From contig CAJNOJ010000278.1 in assembly GCA_905250025.1 (NCBI GenBank), positions 59,491 to 123,490 of the forward strand: a stretch of DNA of 64,000 nucleotides, read 5' to 3'. A program made the translations under genes and the position numbers. The notes under the pieces were generated by a model, which saw only the letters and a program-made list of their open reading frames with translations, ran no database searches and had not been told where the DNA came from. The number at the start of each line of letters is the position of its first letter. The stretch's first letter is position 1. The stretch comes from Adineta ricciae. Lineage: Eukaryota > Rotifera > Eurotatoria > Adinetida > Adinetidae. Of the stretch, positions 13,056 through 25,900 are shown piece by piece.

Positions 13056-13387
13056 TAGTTATGCTAATTTGGAAACCAGCAGAGAATACGTTGATCATTC
13101 TATGTGTTATTATTGCTTTTTGGGGTATAACAGATGGAATATGGTTAACGCAAATCACTGTTTTATATGGAATTTTATTTCCGGATAAAAATGAAATTGG
13201 ATTTTTGAATTTTTGTCTTTGGGAATCGGTGGGTTATCTTGCATTTTATTTATTAATGCCATTTATTCGCATCAGAATTGCTCTGATTATTCTTTTGATT
13301 GATCTTGTCTTGAGTATAGTTGGATATGGAATAATTAAATATCGATGGATAACCAAACAAGATGAAAATACGGAAAATAAACCATAA
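13056..13387 (+). CDS. UNC-93A-like protein, copy A, 3' exon fragment
   Basis: Matches 7290-7620, the end of the last exon of the complete UNC-93-like gene, differing mainly by silent changes and a final ENKP instead of ENRP. It supplies the 3' end of the copy begun at 3266-4236. The last four or five membrane helices are present, and it ends at the same stop. Confidence 0.85.
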
Positions 13388-14035
13388 ATTGTTCTTTTAT
13401 TCATTTCTAATCCCACAGTTTCGTCTTTTTCTTTTTCTTCTATCTGCATATTCATATTATTTTTGTATAAATAAATATGATTTCTGCATTATCTACAGCA
13501 AGTTCTTAATAAGAAGTGTCTTGGAATGTTTTCATTGTTCGATCTGACGTAAGAGAACTGTTTCATATCTTCTAATGTCCTGATAAGACTACATTCTCAT
13601 CCTTATGAATGAAATTTGCAGTATCAAAATCGTTGTTTTATGAGTAGAAGTGTTGATTTATTTTCATATCACTTTCTAACAAGGAACAGAGTACCAAAAA
13701 AAGACATTATTCCGTTTTTGATAAATACAACTATAGATAAGACAAAACCTCTTCTTACAATACAAATGTCTAGAAAAGGATTTATCATAATGTATATAAG
13801 CGAAAATCAGACGACATCAAGATCTTTTTCTCTAATAAGCACTATTATCTTGGTGACATTTTCCACCCACACAAAGATCTGTAGTAATACGATGTTAGTT
13901 GAGCAAAATCAAAGCAAATTTATTTCTGTTTCCACTTTCACAGGACAATATATAATAAATGCATGAAATCATAACTTTACGCTGTCTTACTATATATAAA
14001 AGCTTCCTTTTAGCCCTCTTAATATACGCTCGCGT
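13388..14035. other. Intergenic region, copy A
   Basis: Counterpart of 7621-8361 with indels. Short open frames here are not conserved in the other copy. Confidence 0.6.
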
Positions 14036-15033
14036 CTAAAATTGAGTTTGTAGCTGACGTTCAGTTCGTCTCTGTTCCATCGGTATTACTCGATTATTTT
14101 GGTAGTGAATCGTATCAAAAATGAGAACCTTAAATTGTGGTGTTAGAAATACTAATGCAATGCTAAAGATGAATATACCGATAGCTGGAAACATCCATTG
14201 AATGCGATACATATTATACAAGCCCGATTTACTTGGATCGATATTTACCATAATAGTGAAAATAACATTGGGCATAGCAGGCAAAGTCAGTGTATTGACA
14301 ATAAACAAGATACGACGTATAACAGCAGAATCACGCTGCACTGTTCGCATTCGTCCGGTTTGATGTAAATTTGACGTTTGACGACGAATAAAACGCATCA
14401 ATCTCATATAGATTATACTTATCAAAATCACCGAAAAATTATGAATAAGTATTCCTGTGTACCACATAGCAGCAGCCTGTTCGTAGAGTATACCACAGTA
14501 ATAGTCGAGTGTATACAATGTATAAATTATACCAGGCCATAGATATGGTGGCAAAAGAAAAAGAAAGCCCATCATCCATTGAAATAATATACATACAATA
14601 TAAAAAGTAAATGACTGTAATAAGAAAAAGAACTATTTTGATTCGATACACCTATCTTACATACCTGAAAAATCCTTTTCTTGCTGTAAACTATCCTTGT
14701 ATACCGATAGAATGCTTGAAGAACAAAACTATTACAACAGCAACCAAAAGTCGTGTAAATAAGAAAGCCTTGAAAACGGCATGTATTTAATTCATCTGTA
14801 TTATTGAAGCCAACGAAGCCGTATAGGTCTGCTCCAAGCACATGAATATGAACGAAAAATATGATAAAAGAAAACGCAAACATTGCTACATAGGTATTTA
14901 ACATTAGAAGAAAACCAATATCTCGACTGTTTCGAATGTAAATGAATATAATTAGAGACAGAGTAAACGTGACTAAAAGTGTTGAGGCACTGCTAATCAG
15001 TGTGATTAGAGTAAAAGAAACGTTCGGTAGCAT
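14036..15033 (-). CDS. Rhodopsin-like 7-TM receptor (GPCR 1), copy A
   Basis: Homologous copy of 8362-9359. Exons are 14665-15033 and 14036-14614, with a 50-bp intron at 14615-14664; both exon lengths (369 and 579 bp) equal those of copy B, giving 315 residues. Amino-acid differences are scattered and conservative, for example MMGFLFLLPPYL against MMDFLLVLPQYL. An open frame continues upstream of the ATG at 15033 but starts without supported homology, because copy B has only a TTG there. The copy is intact and probably functional. Confidence 0.8.
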
Positions 15034-17079
15034 AATCTTGTTCAGATCACAAGCAAACAAAAGCGAGTTTAAACGAACGGTTCCGGTGTTTGGCAATAAC
15101 CTAGAAAAAAAAGACAAACAAAAGAAAATACCGTTTACACCAAAAGTGTCTGACCGGTTTAGAATTTTGAGTTGAATAAACGATGAAAGAAAGAATAACA
15201 TGTTCACTCATTTTAACACTTCTTCTATTGGTATTAAACTTCTGAATTCAAGAGCCTTAATCGCATTGTTGATATTAATACTCATAAAACGATCGTTTTC
15301 TAATTATAAACATACTATGTCAACTAATGTATTTTTGTTGTTCTAATCTAAATTTTGATAGTCATTATCTAGTCAAAACGATGTCAATGAAGAAACATGT
15401 TCTACACCTCATAGAAAAATGACATGCGTAAAAGAGGCATCCAAGTGAACAAATAATCTTACAAAGTCATGTTGAGTTATTTTTTCTCAGATAAAAGACA
15501 CTTTTTGTAGTGAATAACAGAGGATTTTTCTAATTTAAATAATGACGTTACATATTTATGCACAAAATATGTGATTGCTAAATGATCTGCACAAAAAATC
15601 TAGTTCAATAGAAATATTTTAACGGAAATCAAATGGAGAAAAGCGCACAATATCAAGAGTTAATACTCGTTAAAATGCGTTAATCTCTGCAACTTTACAA
15701 ACAGTATCACGTTACACTTCACAGAATGAGGTGCTTTTCCAGGTTTTGTTTGTGTGGACTTTATAAAAAGCGCTTTTTGTTGAACCACTCAAAATTATGA
15801 ATGATCATACATATAGAGAGAGAATTGGACGTTTTGATGAAATGCTTAAAAAGTCGAATTTAATAAAATAGCTACACAAGAGCGCTCGTTTCTATAAAAG
15901 AAGCATGCAGCAAGTAAATAGGTATCGACCAGAAAAACGTTTCATAGCGTCGGAAGCCGCTGCGTTGTCTATTCATTAGATAAAGGAGGTTTTTAGAAGG
16001 AAAAAAAAACAGACTATTTGATAAATGAAATGATATTTATATTTGCTTGTAGTACATTCAATGGAAACGGCATCTAAAGGTCAATGATAGCCAATCACTG
16101 CATGATTCACAATGAAAAATACGTTGACGATTCTGCCGTGCAAACATCAAAACGAGAAATGGCAGAGCAGAAAATAGAACAAGTAGGAAAACATCCAACA
16201 GAGCATGAAGAAAAAGTTATTTCTAAATTGATAACTTCATTAAATGCAAAAGATGTGCAATGCAATGAAAGCCAGTATTTCCGGAGAGAAACTAATCAGT
16301 TATGAAGCATAAAACTTAGATTCAGTATCACATAAAATCCGACTTCCGCCCATTCAAGCGATCAAGTCAAAAGAAAAACAGTTTAATCATTTCCATTGTG
16401 AATCTATATCATATAAATAACTTCGTAGATTTTTGTTCTTGTTAGAATGATGAGATACGAATGCATGCGAAAGAAATCTTATAACTCTATAAAAAATTTT
16501 GAAAAAGCACAGAATATAATCCTTCTTCATTCGAATCGTTTCGACTAGGCAATGACTATCTTGAGGATGAGCGATAGTACTGATGAATTAAGGACACTGT
16601 TGAGCGTACAGAATTTTTCAATTCTCATACTTTAGCTCACGCCTTTCATATACATCGCATCTAGATAGTTTTATACGTATCACAATGGCATAAATTGAAA
16701 ATGTAAGCTTTCAAAGATGCTGGTTTTCGTTCAAGGAATACCTTTGATTATTTGTATGAATTCACTACTGGAGGTATTTTTAATGTTGTCCTGCGATATG
16801 CTTCATATATATCGACGTTTTACATTTAATAGTATCAATATTTAGGTTTCGTTGAGTTAAAATGTTATTTCATACAAGATAAATGTTGCTACAATAAAAA
16901 AACTGATCTACTGTTGAATGAAAGCTTTTTCTTCTTTTCACTTGCACTGATGTAATCAAATCTGTTGTTTTAATCTTCATTTACAATGTTTCGAAAGTAA
17001 ATATATAACACAGAATTGTCTATGTGATGTTTGAGTAAAATCGATCTACTCAATAAATGCAAGATTGGATTTTATAGGA
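15034..17079. other. Long intergenic region, copy A
   Basis: No gene supported. Relative to copy B it carries extra blocks near 15732-15815 (about 80 bp), 16382-16555 (about 175 bp) and 16840-17090 (about 230 bp, replacing the TM-coding part of the NHL relic). A frame at 16084-16305 has no recognisable domain and is disrupted in copy B. Confidence 0.5.
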
Positions 17080-17662
17080 ATAACTGTTGTTTCGATAAAG
17101 ACAACTGAGTCAATGAAATAAATAACAACAAGATCTATGTATATAATTGAGTTTGTACTTTTTCGATCGCGATAAAATGAATATCGAAGTTGAGCACTTT
17201 TTTGTCTCATAAATATTTTCGTTAAAATTTAGATCAAACTAGTCTTAAATAGGTGCAGAATGCAATGACTATTGCGGATGGAAACAAATTTGGGAGACAA
17301 TTAAATCAATTGTATTATCCCAGCGGTATGTGTTGGATAAAAGGATTGATTAACCCATTGTCTGTGATCAAGGAAATAGACGTGTCACGTCAAAATCGAA
17401 CTGATCGACAAATACTCATTTCTGATATCTATTGCCGCGGGATTTAACAATTGATAATGATGGAAATCTTTACGTTTTAGATGAAGACAAGAATGAGGTA
17501 AGACGATGGAAGTTAAGCGATAGAAATGGAACAGTAGTAGCTGGTGGAAATAGTTTCAGAAATCAATTCAATTCGCCTTATTACATGTTTGTCGATCAAA
17601 ACTCGACATTGTATATATCTGATTATTGCAATTATCGAGTACAAAAACTTGAGAGCCTCTGA
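17080..17662 (+). pseudogene. Decayed NHL-repeat protein, copy A
   Basis: Counterpart of 11171-11890. It keeps MTIADGNKFGRQLN and a clean pair of NHL repeats (DLTIDNDGNLYVLDEDKNEV, then TVVAGGNSF, NSPYYMFVDQ and LYISDYCNYRVQKL). It lacks about 130 bp of the middle repeat, and the membrane-segment region is replaced by unrelated sequence. A short protein from the last 76 codons is conceivable, but nothing suggests it is functional. Confidence 0.65.
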
Positions 17663-17703
17663 TCTTTAATGAATAGTTATTTATGTTGATACACATAGTT
17701 ACT

Positions 17704-19476
17704 TCAAGGGAGGAATAAGAGTATAATGAAAAGCATGAACATATTGCGATTTGCATAGTTTTGTGCACTGAGATTTTCCGAATTCCCAAACATGAGCAGA
17801 ATATTTTCCTGTTCAAACTGATCGATTAAAAAACAGTCTCGAGTGGATAGCGCTGCTGAAAAGTCATGATAAGGTGTAATTCGAAAATATTTTGGTAACT
17901 CTGGACTATAATTTGGCCACGTTTTCAATGGTTCACCTACTGTAGCCATATTAATCCAATGTAAAATGATTCGATTGGAATATACTTTCGATTCATTATC
18001 CCATGTACAGTTGTGTAAATTTGTTGAATACATTTCACTCATAGTTCCAAATACATATGGCAGTTCTGCTGTATGAATGCATAAGCCCTTACCTTCCTCT
18101 GTTGTCTTAGGAGGACATATTCCAGGATTACAATCCAATTGGTACCAAAATAAATTTCGTTGTTCATATGTCCGATATAAATTGTTGTATATACGACGAG
18201 TACTACAATCATAAACTAGATCCGTGTATAACAGTTGAATCATATTACCGCACCGATTTGACGCGTTTCTATTCGATGAACATGTATTCATGCGAGAACT
18301 ATTAACAAATGCATCTGTCCATTTTTGTCCGACACTCTGAGTAATAACTGCTATGGCACTAGTAGAATTCATATCAGGATCAGAAGAACATGTTGTTGTT
18401 TCATATTCATTACGGCCGATTATCATATTTATATTCTGATTGTATTTCCCTCTCGCAATTGCCAATGGGGGATAGAATGGAAAAAAGTATCCATCAATTA
18501 TTGGTTTTGCTTGACGGATGCTATATGCAGCAATTAAATCAGAGATCGAAGAATTACGCAAACATGTCAAAGTATCTCGATTTTTTATATTGGTACAATT
18601 CATCTGCTGAACAATTTTGCTTGATTCTTTTAGAGCATCGCTAATATTTGAATAATATTGATGAAATCCAGCTGCACTTGATTGTGAGATAATATGTTGA
18701 TACAGATCAGAGGATCCTCTCAATGCACCTATGTCAATCACAGCATTCGCACCAAGACTTTCTCCGAAAAGTAAAACATTGTTCGGATTGCCACCATAAT
18801 CACGAATATTCATATTTATCCAACGTAGTGCTGACAACATGTCTAAATAATAGTAATTCCCAGCTGTTGGCCATGTTGTCGGATTTTCTTGTGCTAATTC
18901 AGTCAAATACATATCACCCAATACACTTAATCTATAGTTAATTGTCACAACAATAACTGATTGCTGTGAAGGTGAATTAGCAATTATATTTGTACCATTA
19001 TATAAAACAGGAATACTTTGAGATGAACAACCGATTTGAAGACCACCTCCATGAATCCAAATGAGGACAGGTAACGAAGACTGATTTGTTGTTTTCAATG
19101 GCGTATAGATATTCAGATATAAACATTGTTCATCTTGCTGTGGTATAATACCTGCAAAGTCAATTTGAGGACAACATGGACCGAATGATGTTGCTTGCAA
19201 TGATCCACGTGGAAATACTTCCGATGCAAGATCAACTGGTGGTTTCCATCGTTCTACTTTTGCGTATTGAATTCTAGAAAATATGATATTAGCGCGATAT
19301 ATTTCAATCATTTCTCTCTACCCTAAATACTCATTGGAATATCGAGTTTGTCGACCATATACAACTCCTTTCCGTGTTTGGAGACTAACATCTGCTGCAA
19401 TAGTAAGACTATTAATACACAATAAACTGAAATATATTAACCAACATTTGAATACACGAAGATTTTGATATGCCAT
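17704..19476 (-). CDS. Secreted, probably GPI-anchored carboxylesterase/cholinesterase-family protein, complete
   Basis: Alpha/beta-hydrolase of the type B carboxylesterase family that hydrolyses carboxylic esters outside the cell. Exons 19322-19476 and 17704-19273 with a 48-bp intron make 574 residues. The start gives a signal peptide (MAYQNLRVFKCWLIYFSLLC...). Active-site parts are all visible: oxyanion loop WIHGGGLQIG, signature EQCLYLNIYTP, nucleophile elbow FGESLGA (Ser), acid in GRNEYET (Glu), and His in CIHTAELPYVFG. Many Cys and N-glycosylation sites fit a secreted protein. The C-terminus ends in a bare hydrophobic run (MFMLFIILLFLP), as in GPI-anchored cholinesterases. It lies 448 bp from the 3' end of the NRPS, on the same strand. 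Whether it acts on the NRPS product is unknown, as this family is common in animals. Confidence 0.88.
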
Positions 19477-19924
19477 CTAAAAGAGAGAAGTTGCGTCCTC
19501 TTTGTCTTCATGCACTTTAAAGTTTCTATTTAAGTAAAACTTTGACATCTGTTATATAGTGACACAAACCCATCATAATCTATCGAGAATAATTTGCAGC
19601 TCTCGTTATAAATTTTGTATAGTAATCGAAATTTCGTTGTCATTTGTCGTTTTGTTTTGTAGTATATTTGCATAGGTAAGAAAAAGAAGATAAATTTTGC
19701 TCTACTTTTTTTGTATATGATCCTTTTATAAATATCGGTTTCTTAATGTTATCACAAGATATCGATATGATTACTTAGTATTTTATTTTTCTTTAAGATT
19801 AAGACAATGTAGAATTTATCGGCATCTAAACCAAGATAAATTCATCACTTAGATGTGATTAAACTTTATTGAAAATTCTTTTTCGATGACTTTCATATTA
19901 CATCTCTTTGGATGAGGGTGAGCA
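19477..19924. other. Spacer between esterase start and NRPS stop
   Basis: 448 bp, AT-rich, conserved in copy B (31763-32212). It presumably holds the NRPS 3' end and the esterase promoter. I recognise no specific motif. Confidence 0.6.
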
Positions 19925-22900
19925 TTAGCTAAGAAGATCATTTAGATGTTTGTCCATGTCATAAACATTGATTTCATCAATGGTTAATTTATTCGTCGTA
20001 TTTTGTTGATTTCTTTGTGAGCTCCAGCCAATTCGTTCATTGAGGTTCTCTCGTGCACGCGCACTTGCCGCTTGAACTCGAGTTGCTCTAGATTTTCTTA
20101 AGAGTTCATACATTTTCAAACCATGTTCGACGGTATGTATTCGGTTTCCCCAATACTTAGGTGAGAATATGATTCCCAATGCAGCTGCATCTTCAATTGC
20201 CATACACGCGCCCTGACTTTGATCAGGCATCATTGGATGAGCAGCATCTCCGAGTAATGCTGCACAGCCCTTCACCCAATATGGATATGGCTCGTGAATA
20301 ACCAATTTCCATAACTTGATGTCTTCGCAATGCTCGAAAATGGCCAGTAAATCTGGATCGAGATCGGGAAAACGCTCGATTAGCATTGATGGTGTTGCGC
20401 TGAAATTCCAGCCTTCTTCACTTTGATCATTGAGTGAAGCTGGATAAAAGCAATAGAAGGACACTATCTCACCTGCACAGCAAGGAGCTAAAACAATCTT
20501 ATTAATTCCAAAACCACCCCAGAATTCAATTGCATTGTTGGGTGCAAAATCTTTCAAACCTAATTGTTTTACGCGCGACGTCGGAATGATGCAACGATAA
20601 CACGCACTTGTCGACGGCGTTGTTTCAGCGACAATTCCCATCAGGCGACGCAGTGTTGAACGGACACCATCCGCACCAATGATCAAATCAACGGATATTG
20701 TTCTGCCTGTATCAAATGTGACAGTACGATGAAGAAAATCAATATCAACTGCTTTATGATCTACAATAATCGTTACTCCCAGAGCTTTCGCTCTAACCTG
20801 CAATTGTTCATGAAGATCAATTCGATGAAACATATTGTAGACATAACCCCATTTCTCTTTATAATCACTCAAATCATAAACATCATTGGGTGTGCCGTCT
20901 TTCCAATTGCGCATAATTAATTTCTTTAGAATAACAGACCTAAAGACAAAATGTAAATAAATAACAAATTCGTTGAATAACATATCAACTAACCTTCCAG
21001 CAACCGTGTCAACACCCCACTCTTCGAGAAATTTTGTTCCATTCGCAGCAACAGAAATCGATGCACCTACTTCGCTAGCAAAGTGAGCTCGTTCATAAAC
21101 AGTGACTTCGTGACCATATCTGCTTAGAGCGATAGCAGCAGATAAACCGCCAATACCACAACCAATAATCGCCACTTTCAAAGGTACAAACAGAGTTGAT
21201 TCTAGTACAACTGAAAATGATTTGATCGCTTGTGCCAGTTGTTGAATCGAAGGATTGGAAAATAAGTGAGATGTATTGATTGTAGGGCAAATATCTTTTC
21301 GAATGAGAGAGACTATTCGTAAAACATCTAGTGATGTTCCACCCATCTCGCTGAATGATTGAGTCACATCCACAGATTCACAATTGAGCACTCGACTGAA
21401 GATTTGACGTAAATGTTCTTCTGTACCAATGCCAGAGAAATGATGAATTGCTACTTGTTGTATTTGTTCAAGTTCATCCGGTAGAATAAGAGAGAGTTTA
21501 CCAATCTGATTAGGTCGTAGAGTTGTTGCGAATATCTGAGAAAATGCAAGTTGAAGTCGTCGACCTATCTTCTCAATCGTGCTTTCATCGAAAATATCTC
21601 GCGATCCGTAAATACTACACAACATTTTTTCAGTTTCACTTGTTGGATTGTAAACAAACGCAACATCGAAATCAAACGCAGTCGCTTCGTGTAATCGTTC
21701 AACAGATACTCGTTCTAAATGTGTTTCATCCAACGAAAGTTTCTGCATGTCAGGAGATACAGTAAGAAGTTCAAATAGAACGTCGAGAAACGAAGCATTC
21801 GAATAGTTCACTCGAAAATCCGCAAGAATTTGCTGTAAGGGATAATGCGTATGTTGAAAAATTGCTGAGCAATTCTCTTGTACGTGCTCAATCAGTTCCT
21901 CAAATGACCAATGAGGATGAATTCGCATTCGAAATGGTAACGTAGCAACAAACATTCCAATTAAGCTTTGTAGTTCATTCCGATGTCGATTCGAATGTAA
22001 GCAGCTGAAGCACAAATCATCGTGACCATTATTTAATTTCCACAGAAATGCATAAAACACACTCATTGCTAATTGGAATGGTGTTACGTGGTATAGAGTT
22101 ACGAATTGCAGAAATTCTCTGGAAATCTCATCGTCGAAATAGATTTGAGTGGCAGATTGAGAACCAGATCGATAGTCCGTGGACAAACAATGTCGATCGA
22201 CAGGTAATGATAATGAGCGGGTGAAGTTATAATCTTTCAATTGAGAATACCAAAAATGACGCGATTGAGTCATATCGATTAAACGTTCGTAGACGGAAGT
22301 ATCGATGCATTGAAGAAGATTTTCACCCATAGATAATGAAGGATCATCGTTTGCACAAGCAAAAGAAAGATCGTTGAGAAACACTGACACTGATATTCCA
22401 TCGAATACTAAATGGTGAATTGTGAAGATGATCAAATCGTCCATCTTTAGTGTATCTTCGTTATGACGACGAATAACATGACAGCACAAAACACGTCCTT
22501 TGGATAAATCAAACAAATCACAACGATTTATGATCTCTTTCATAATTCCATCTGTTTCAAGATCGTTGTTTACATTAACTACTGAAAAACCATATGTTTC
22601 TTGATCATTGATATTGAAGCAATGTTGAATGATCATGCCATGCAAATCCAGGTGAAATCCTGTGCATAGAACTCGATGTTTTGCGATCACGGCATGCAAT
22701 GCTCGATGTAATCGATCGATTGATAGATTCTGATCAGTCGATGAAATTCGATAAACTAATGGAATGACATTCATAACATTGTGATGTTTAGATGGAAAAC
22801 GGATCTGTTCGTCGAGAAAAACTCGTTCTTGGGCGAATGTCGCTTTAGCTGAAATAGAAGTAATCAGCTTCAAACTTTTCTTACATTTTAATCTATACCT

Positions 22901-25900
22901 TCAGTGAGATGCAAAGCAAACCAGGATTGTTCATCGTTGTTTTTCGTGAAAATCGCTTGAGAAATCAAGCGAGAATGATCGACAATTGTTGAATGTGCAA
23001 AGAAGCTAGTAATCGAAAGTGAATTTATCTCTAATTTGAACGTTGTCTGATATCGATAGAAGAGTCTCATGAGAAGGAGAGAATGTCCGCCGATAGAGAA
23101 GATGTTTGAGTCAATTGGGATCTCATCACGATGGAAAATGTCGCACCAGAGTTGATGAACAATTGTTTCGATTCTGGTATTCGGTCTTTTCAGTTCGAGA
23201 TTGATCGTGTTGCGAAATTCAGCAGGAGGTAAGCTTTTCCTATCGATTTTTCCATTGTCATTCCATGGGAATCGTTCAAGAATAACAAACACTGATGGAA
23301 TCATATGAACCGGCAAATGAGATCGACAATGTTCATATAACTCATTTTCTGTCATATCCGAACTTTCGACATACGCAACTAAATAATCATTTTCTTTCGT
23401 GACAATACATGATGAGATTGTTGTGTTGAGTAAACATTGTTGAATTTCACCGGGTTCGATTCGTTGTCCGTGAAACTTAATCTGATCATCTTTTCGATTT
23501 TGATAATGAAGAAAACCATTTTGATCCATTCGAACAATATCACCAGTTTTATAAAAGATCTCATCGTCAATTTCGATAAAAGCATCTTTGGTTAAATCAT
23601 CGCGTTGAAAATATCCAGTGAATACGCCAACACCTGTGACAATTAATTCGCCGATACGACCAACGATACACGGCTGAAAGTACTCATCCAAAATCAAACA
23701 TCGATAATTAGGAATAGGTAAACCAATTGGAACTGTTTCTTGATCTTTTCGGACATCCACGAGATGGTATGTGCAATCAATGGTTGTTTCACTTGGGCCG
23801 TATGTATTCCAAACATGAGCATTTTTAAATAGATGACTAAATAACCTTTTAATTAGGCTCATTCGACTAACGTCACCTAGAATAATCAGATGCGAAAGAC
23901 TTTATCCGATGCTGGAGATATCTTACCGCCGATATCGAGATTTCGTAGTGTGGATATGTGAGATTCTAATGGAAATTCACTCAGGTTGTTGAGATATGAC
24001 GGAACGCTTTGCAAATATGAAATTTGTTTTTCGCTCAGAGTTCGAAGAAGGTAATCAACGTGAAGATTTCCTTGAGGATGAAGCATAATTAAACTCGCTC
24101 CGATCAGCAATGTGCCAAGGATTTCTTGCAGATGAACATCGTATGAGCACTGAGCCATTTGCACAACTGTATCTTTGTTATTTATCAAATCAATCGAAGA
24201 AAGTGAATGAATACATCCAATCAGATTGTCGTGTCGAACTTGAACTGATTTTGGAATTCCCGTCGAACCACTCGTAAAAATAATGTACGCGATACTCTCA
24301 CGTGCAATTCTTATACATGATAAACAATCAATATCATCATTATCACTATACAACACCGATTCGAGATTGATCAATAGAAATTCTGCGTCGGAAAATTTCG
24401 ACATTGTCAACCAATCGGTTAGAATAACACGACTTTTTGTCTGTCGAATGAGTGTGTTTAAACGATATTCCGGATCACCAGGTGACAGTGGACAATAAAC
24501 ACATCCGATCATTTCAATTGCCATAATACCGATTACCTAAACATAGGAATATTTTGAGAACATTGCCCTTCGACTAGAAACGTACCATGAATAAACTTCG
24601 TTCGACGCATTGACAGATGATATCACCCGGAGTGGTAAAGCTCAAGAGATTTAAAGATAAACTTTGTGTATAATATAGAAGTTCAGCGTAGGTGAGAGAT
24701 TGCTTATCGAGTTCAATGGCGAGCTTTTGAGAGTATTTTGTAATTTGATCAGTGAATTTATGACGAATGGATGAAAAGGAAGGAGATGATATTTGAGTGT
24801 TATTCAAGGTTTTCATTAGTAACTGTTCATCGGGTAGTAATAAAGAATATTCACTTATTCCATTACCAGGAAAAAGGAATAATCGGTTCAGTAACCAATG
24901 AAATCGTTGCGACATCGTGGAAATTGTTGTCTGATCATACATATCCAATGAAGCATTGAATGTCACGGAGATCGTTTCGTTTCGACGATGTTCAAAAATT
25001 GAACACACCAAATCGAATTTGGCGATGTTTCCAGTGAAGATTCGTCGATCGATGAAGTGAAGTGAATTCTCTGGATCAATTTCGATATTTTGTTCAGTAT
25101 TGTCGATCTTTGTGTCGATGAGAAAAAGCGTTTGAAGAAATGAAGATCGTAAATGTGGATTTAATTTCACCATTTCCTGATAAGGAAAATTTGAATGAGG
25201 AAAGATTTCCAACCAATTTTGTTGAATTCGTTGGCAAAATTCACGAAACGATTCAAAAGGATGAATTTCGACGAAAAATGGAATGGTATTTACAAAGAAT
25301 CCGAGAAGATGTTCAAGTTCGTATTGGGATCGATTAGCAGCGACAATCCCTGTGCAGAATTCTAATTGATCATTGTTCGAGAGTTTGAAAAGGAAAACAA
25401 AAAATGCAGCGAGACCAACTTGAAAAAGCGTCAAATTTGATTGCGTTATAAATTGATTCAAAGATTTAACAATCATTCGATCTAAATCAAATGTGATTGT
25501 GTAACCTCTGCCTGTTTTCACCGAATAATTTTCTTGCTGAATTGAAGGATGAACTGATGTTAAAATTTCCTTCCAATACTGTCGAGCAATCGACCAATCC
25601 TCTAATCTTTCGTACTGGGAATAGTCAAGATAAGTAAGACGCTCATTTTCATCGTTAGACAACTTTCCGGTGAGGAGAACTTGACGAAGATTGTTGATGA
25701 ACACTTGAATGGAATTTCCATCAACTGCGATATGATGAAAATTGAAAATGATCATGTCGTCACGTCTTAAATCCTTTGCGGATGATTGAAGAAGTAAATG
25801 ACAGCGAAAAACTTTCCCTTGTTCGAGTTTAAACAACGATCGATTGGTTTCTTCATTGTAAAATATCGTTTCTATCTCAATGTTAGTTGTTACACGTGTC

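Noticed and set aside
13010-13387. 125-codon plus-strand frame
   Set aside because: Its first part is the antisense of the esterase before the N join; only 13056-13387 is real UNC-93-like sequence.
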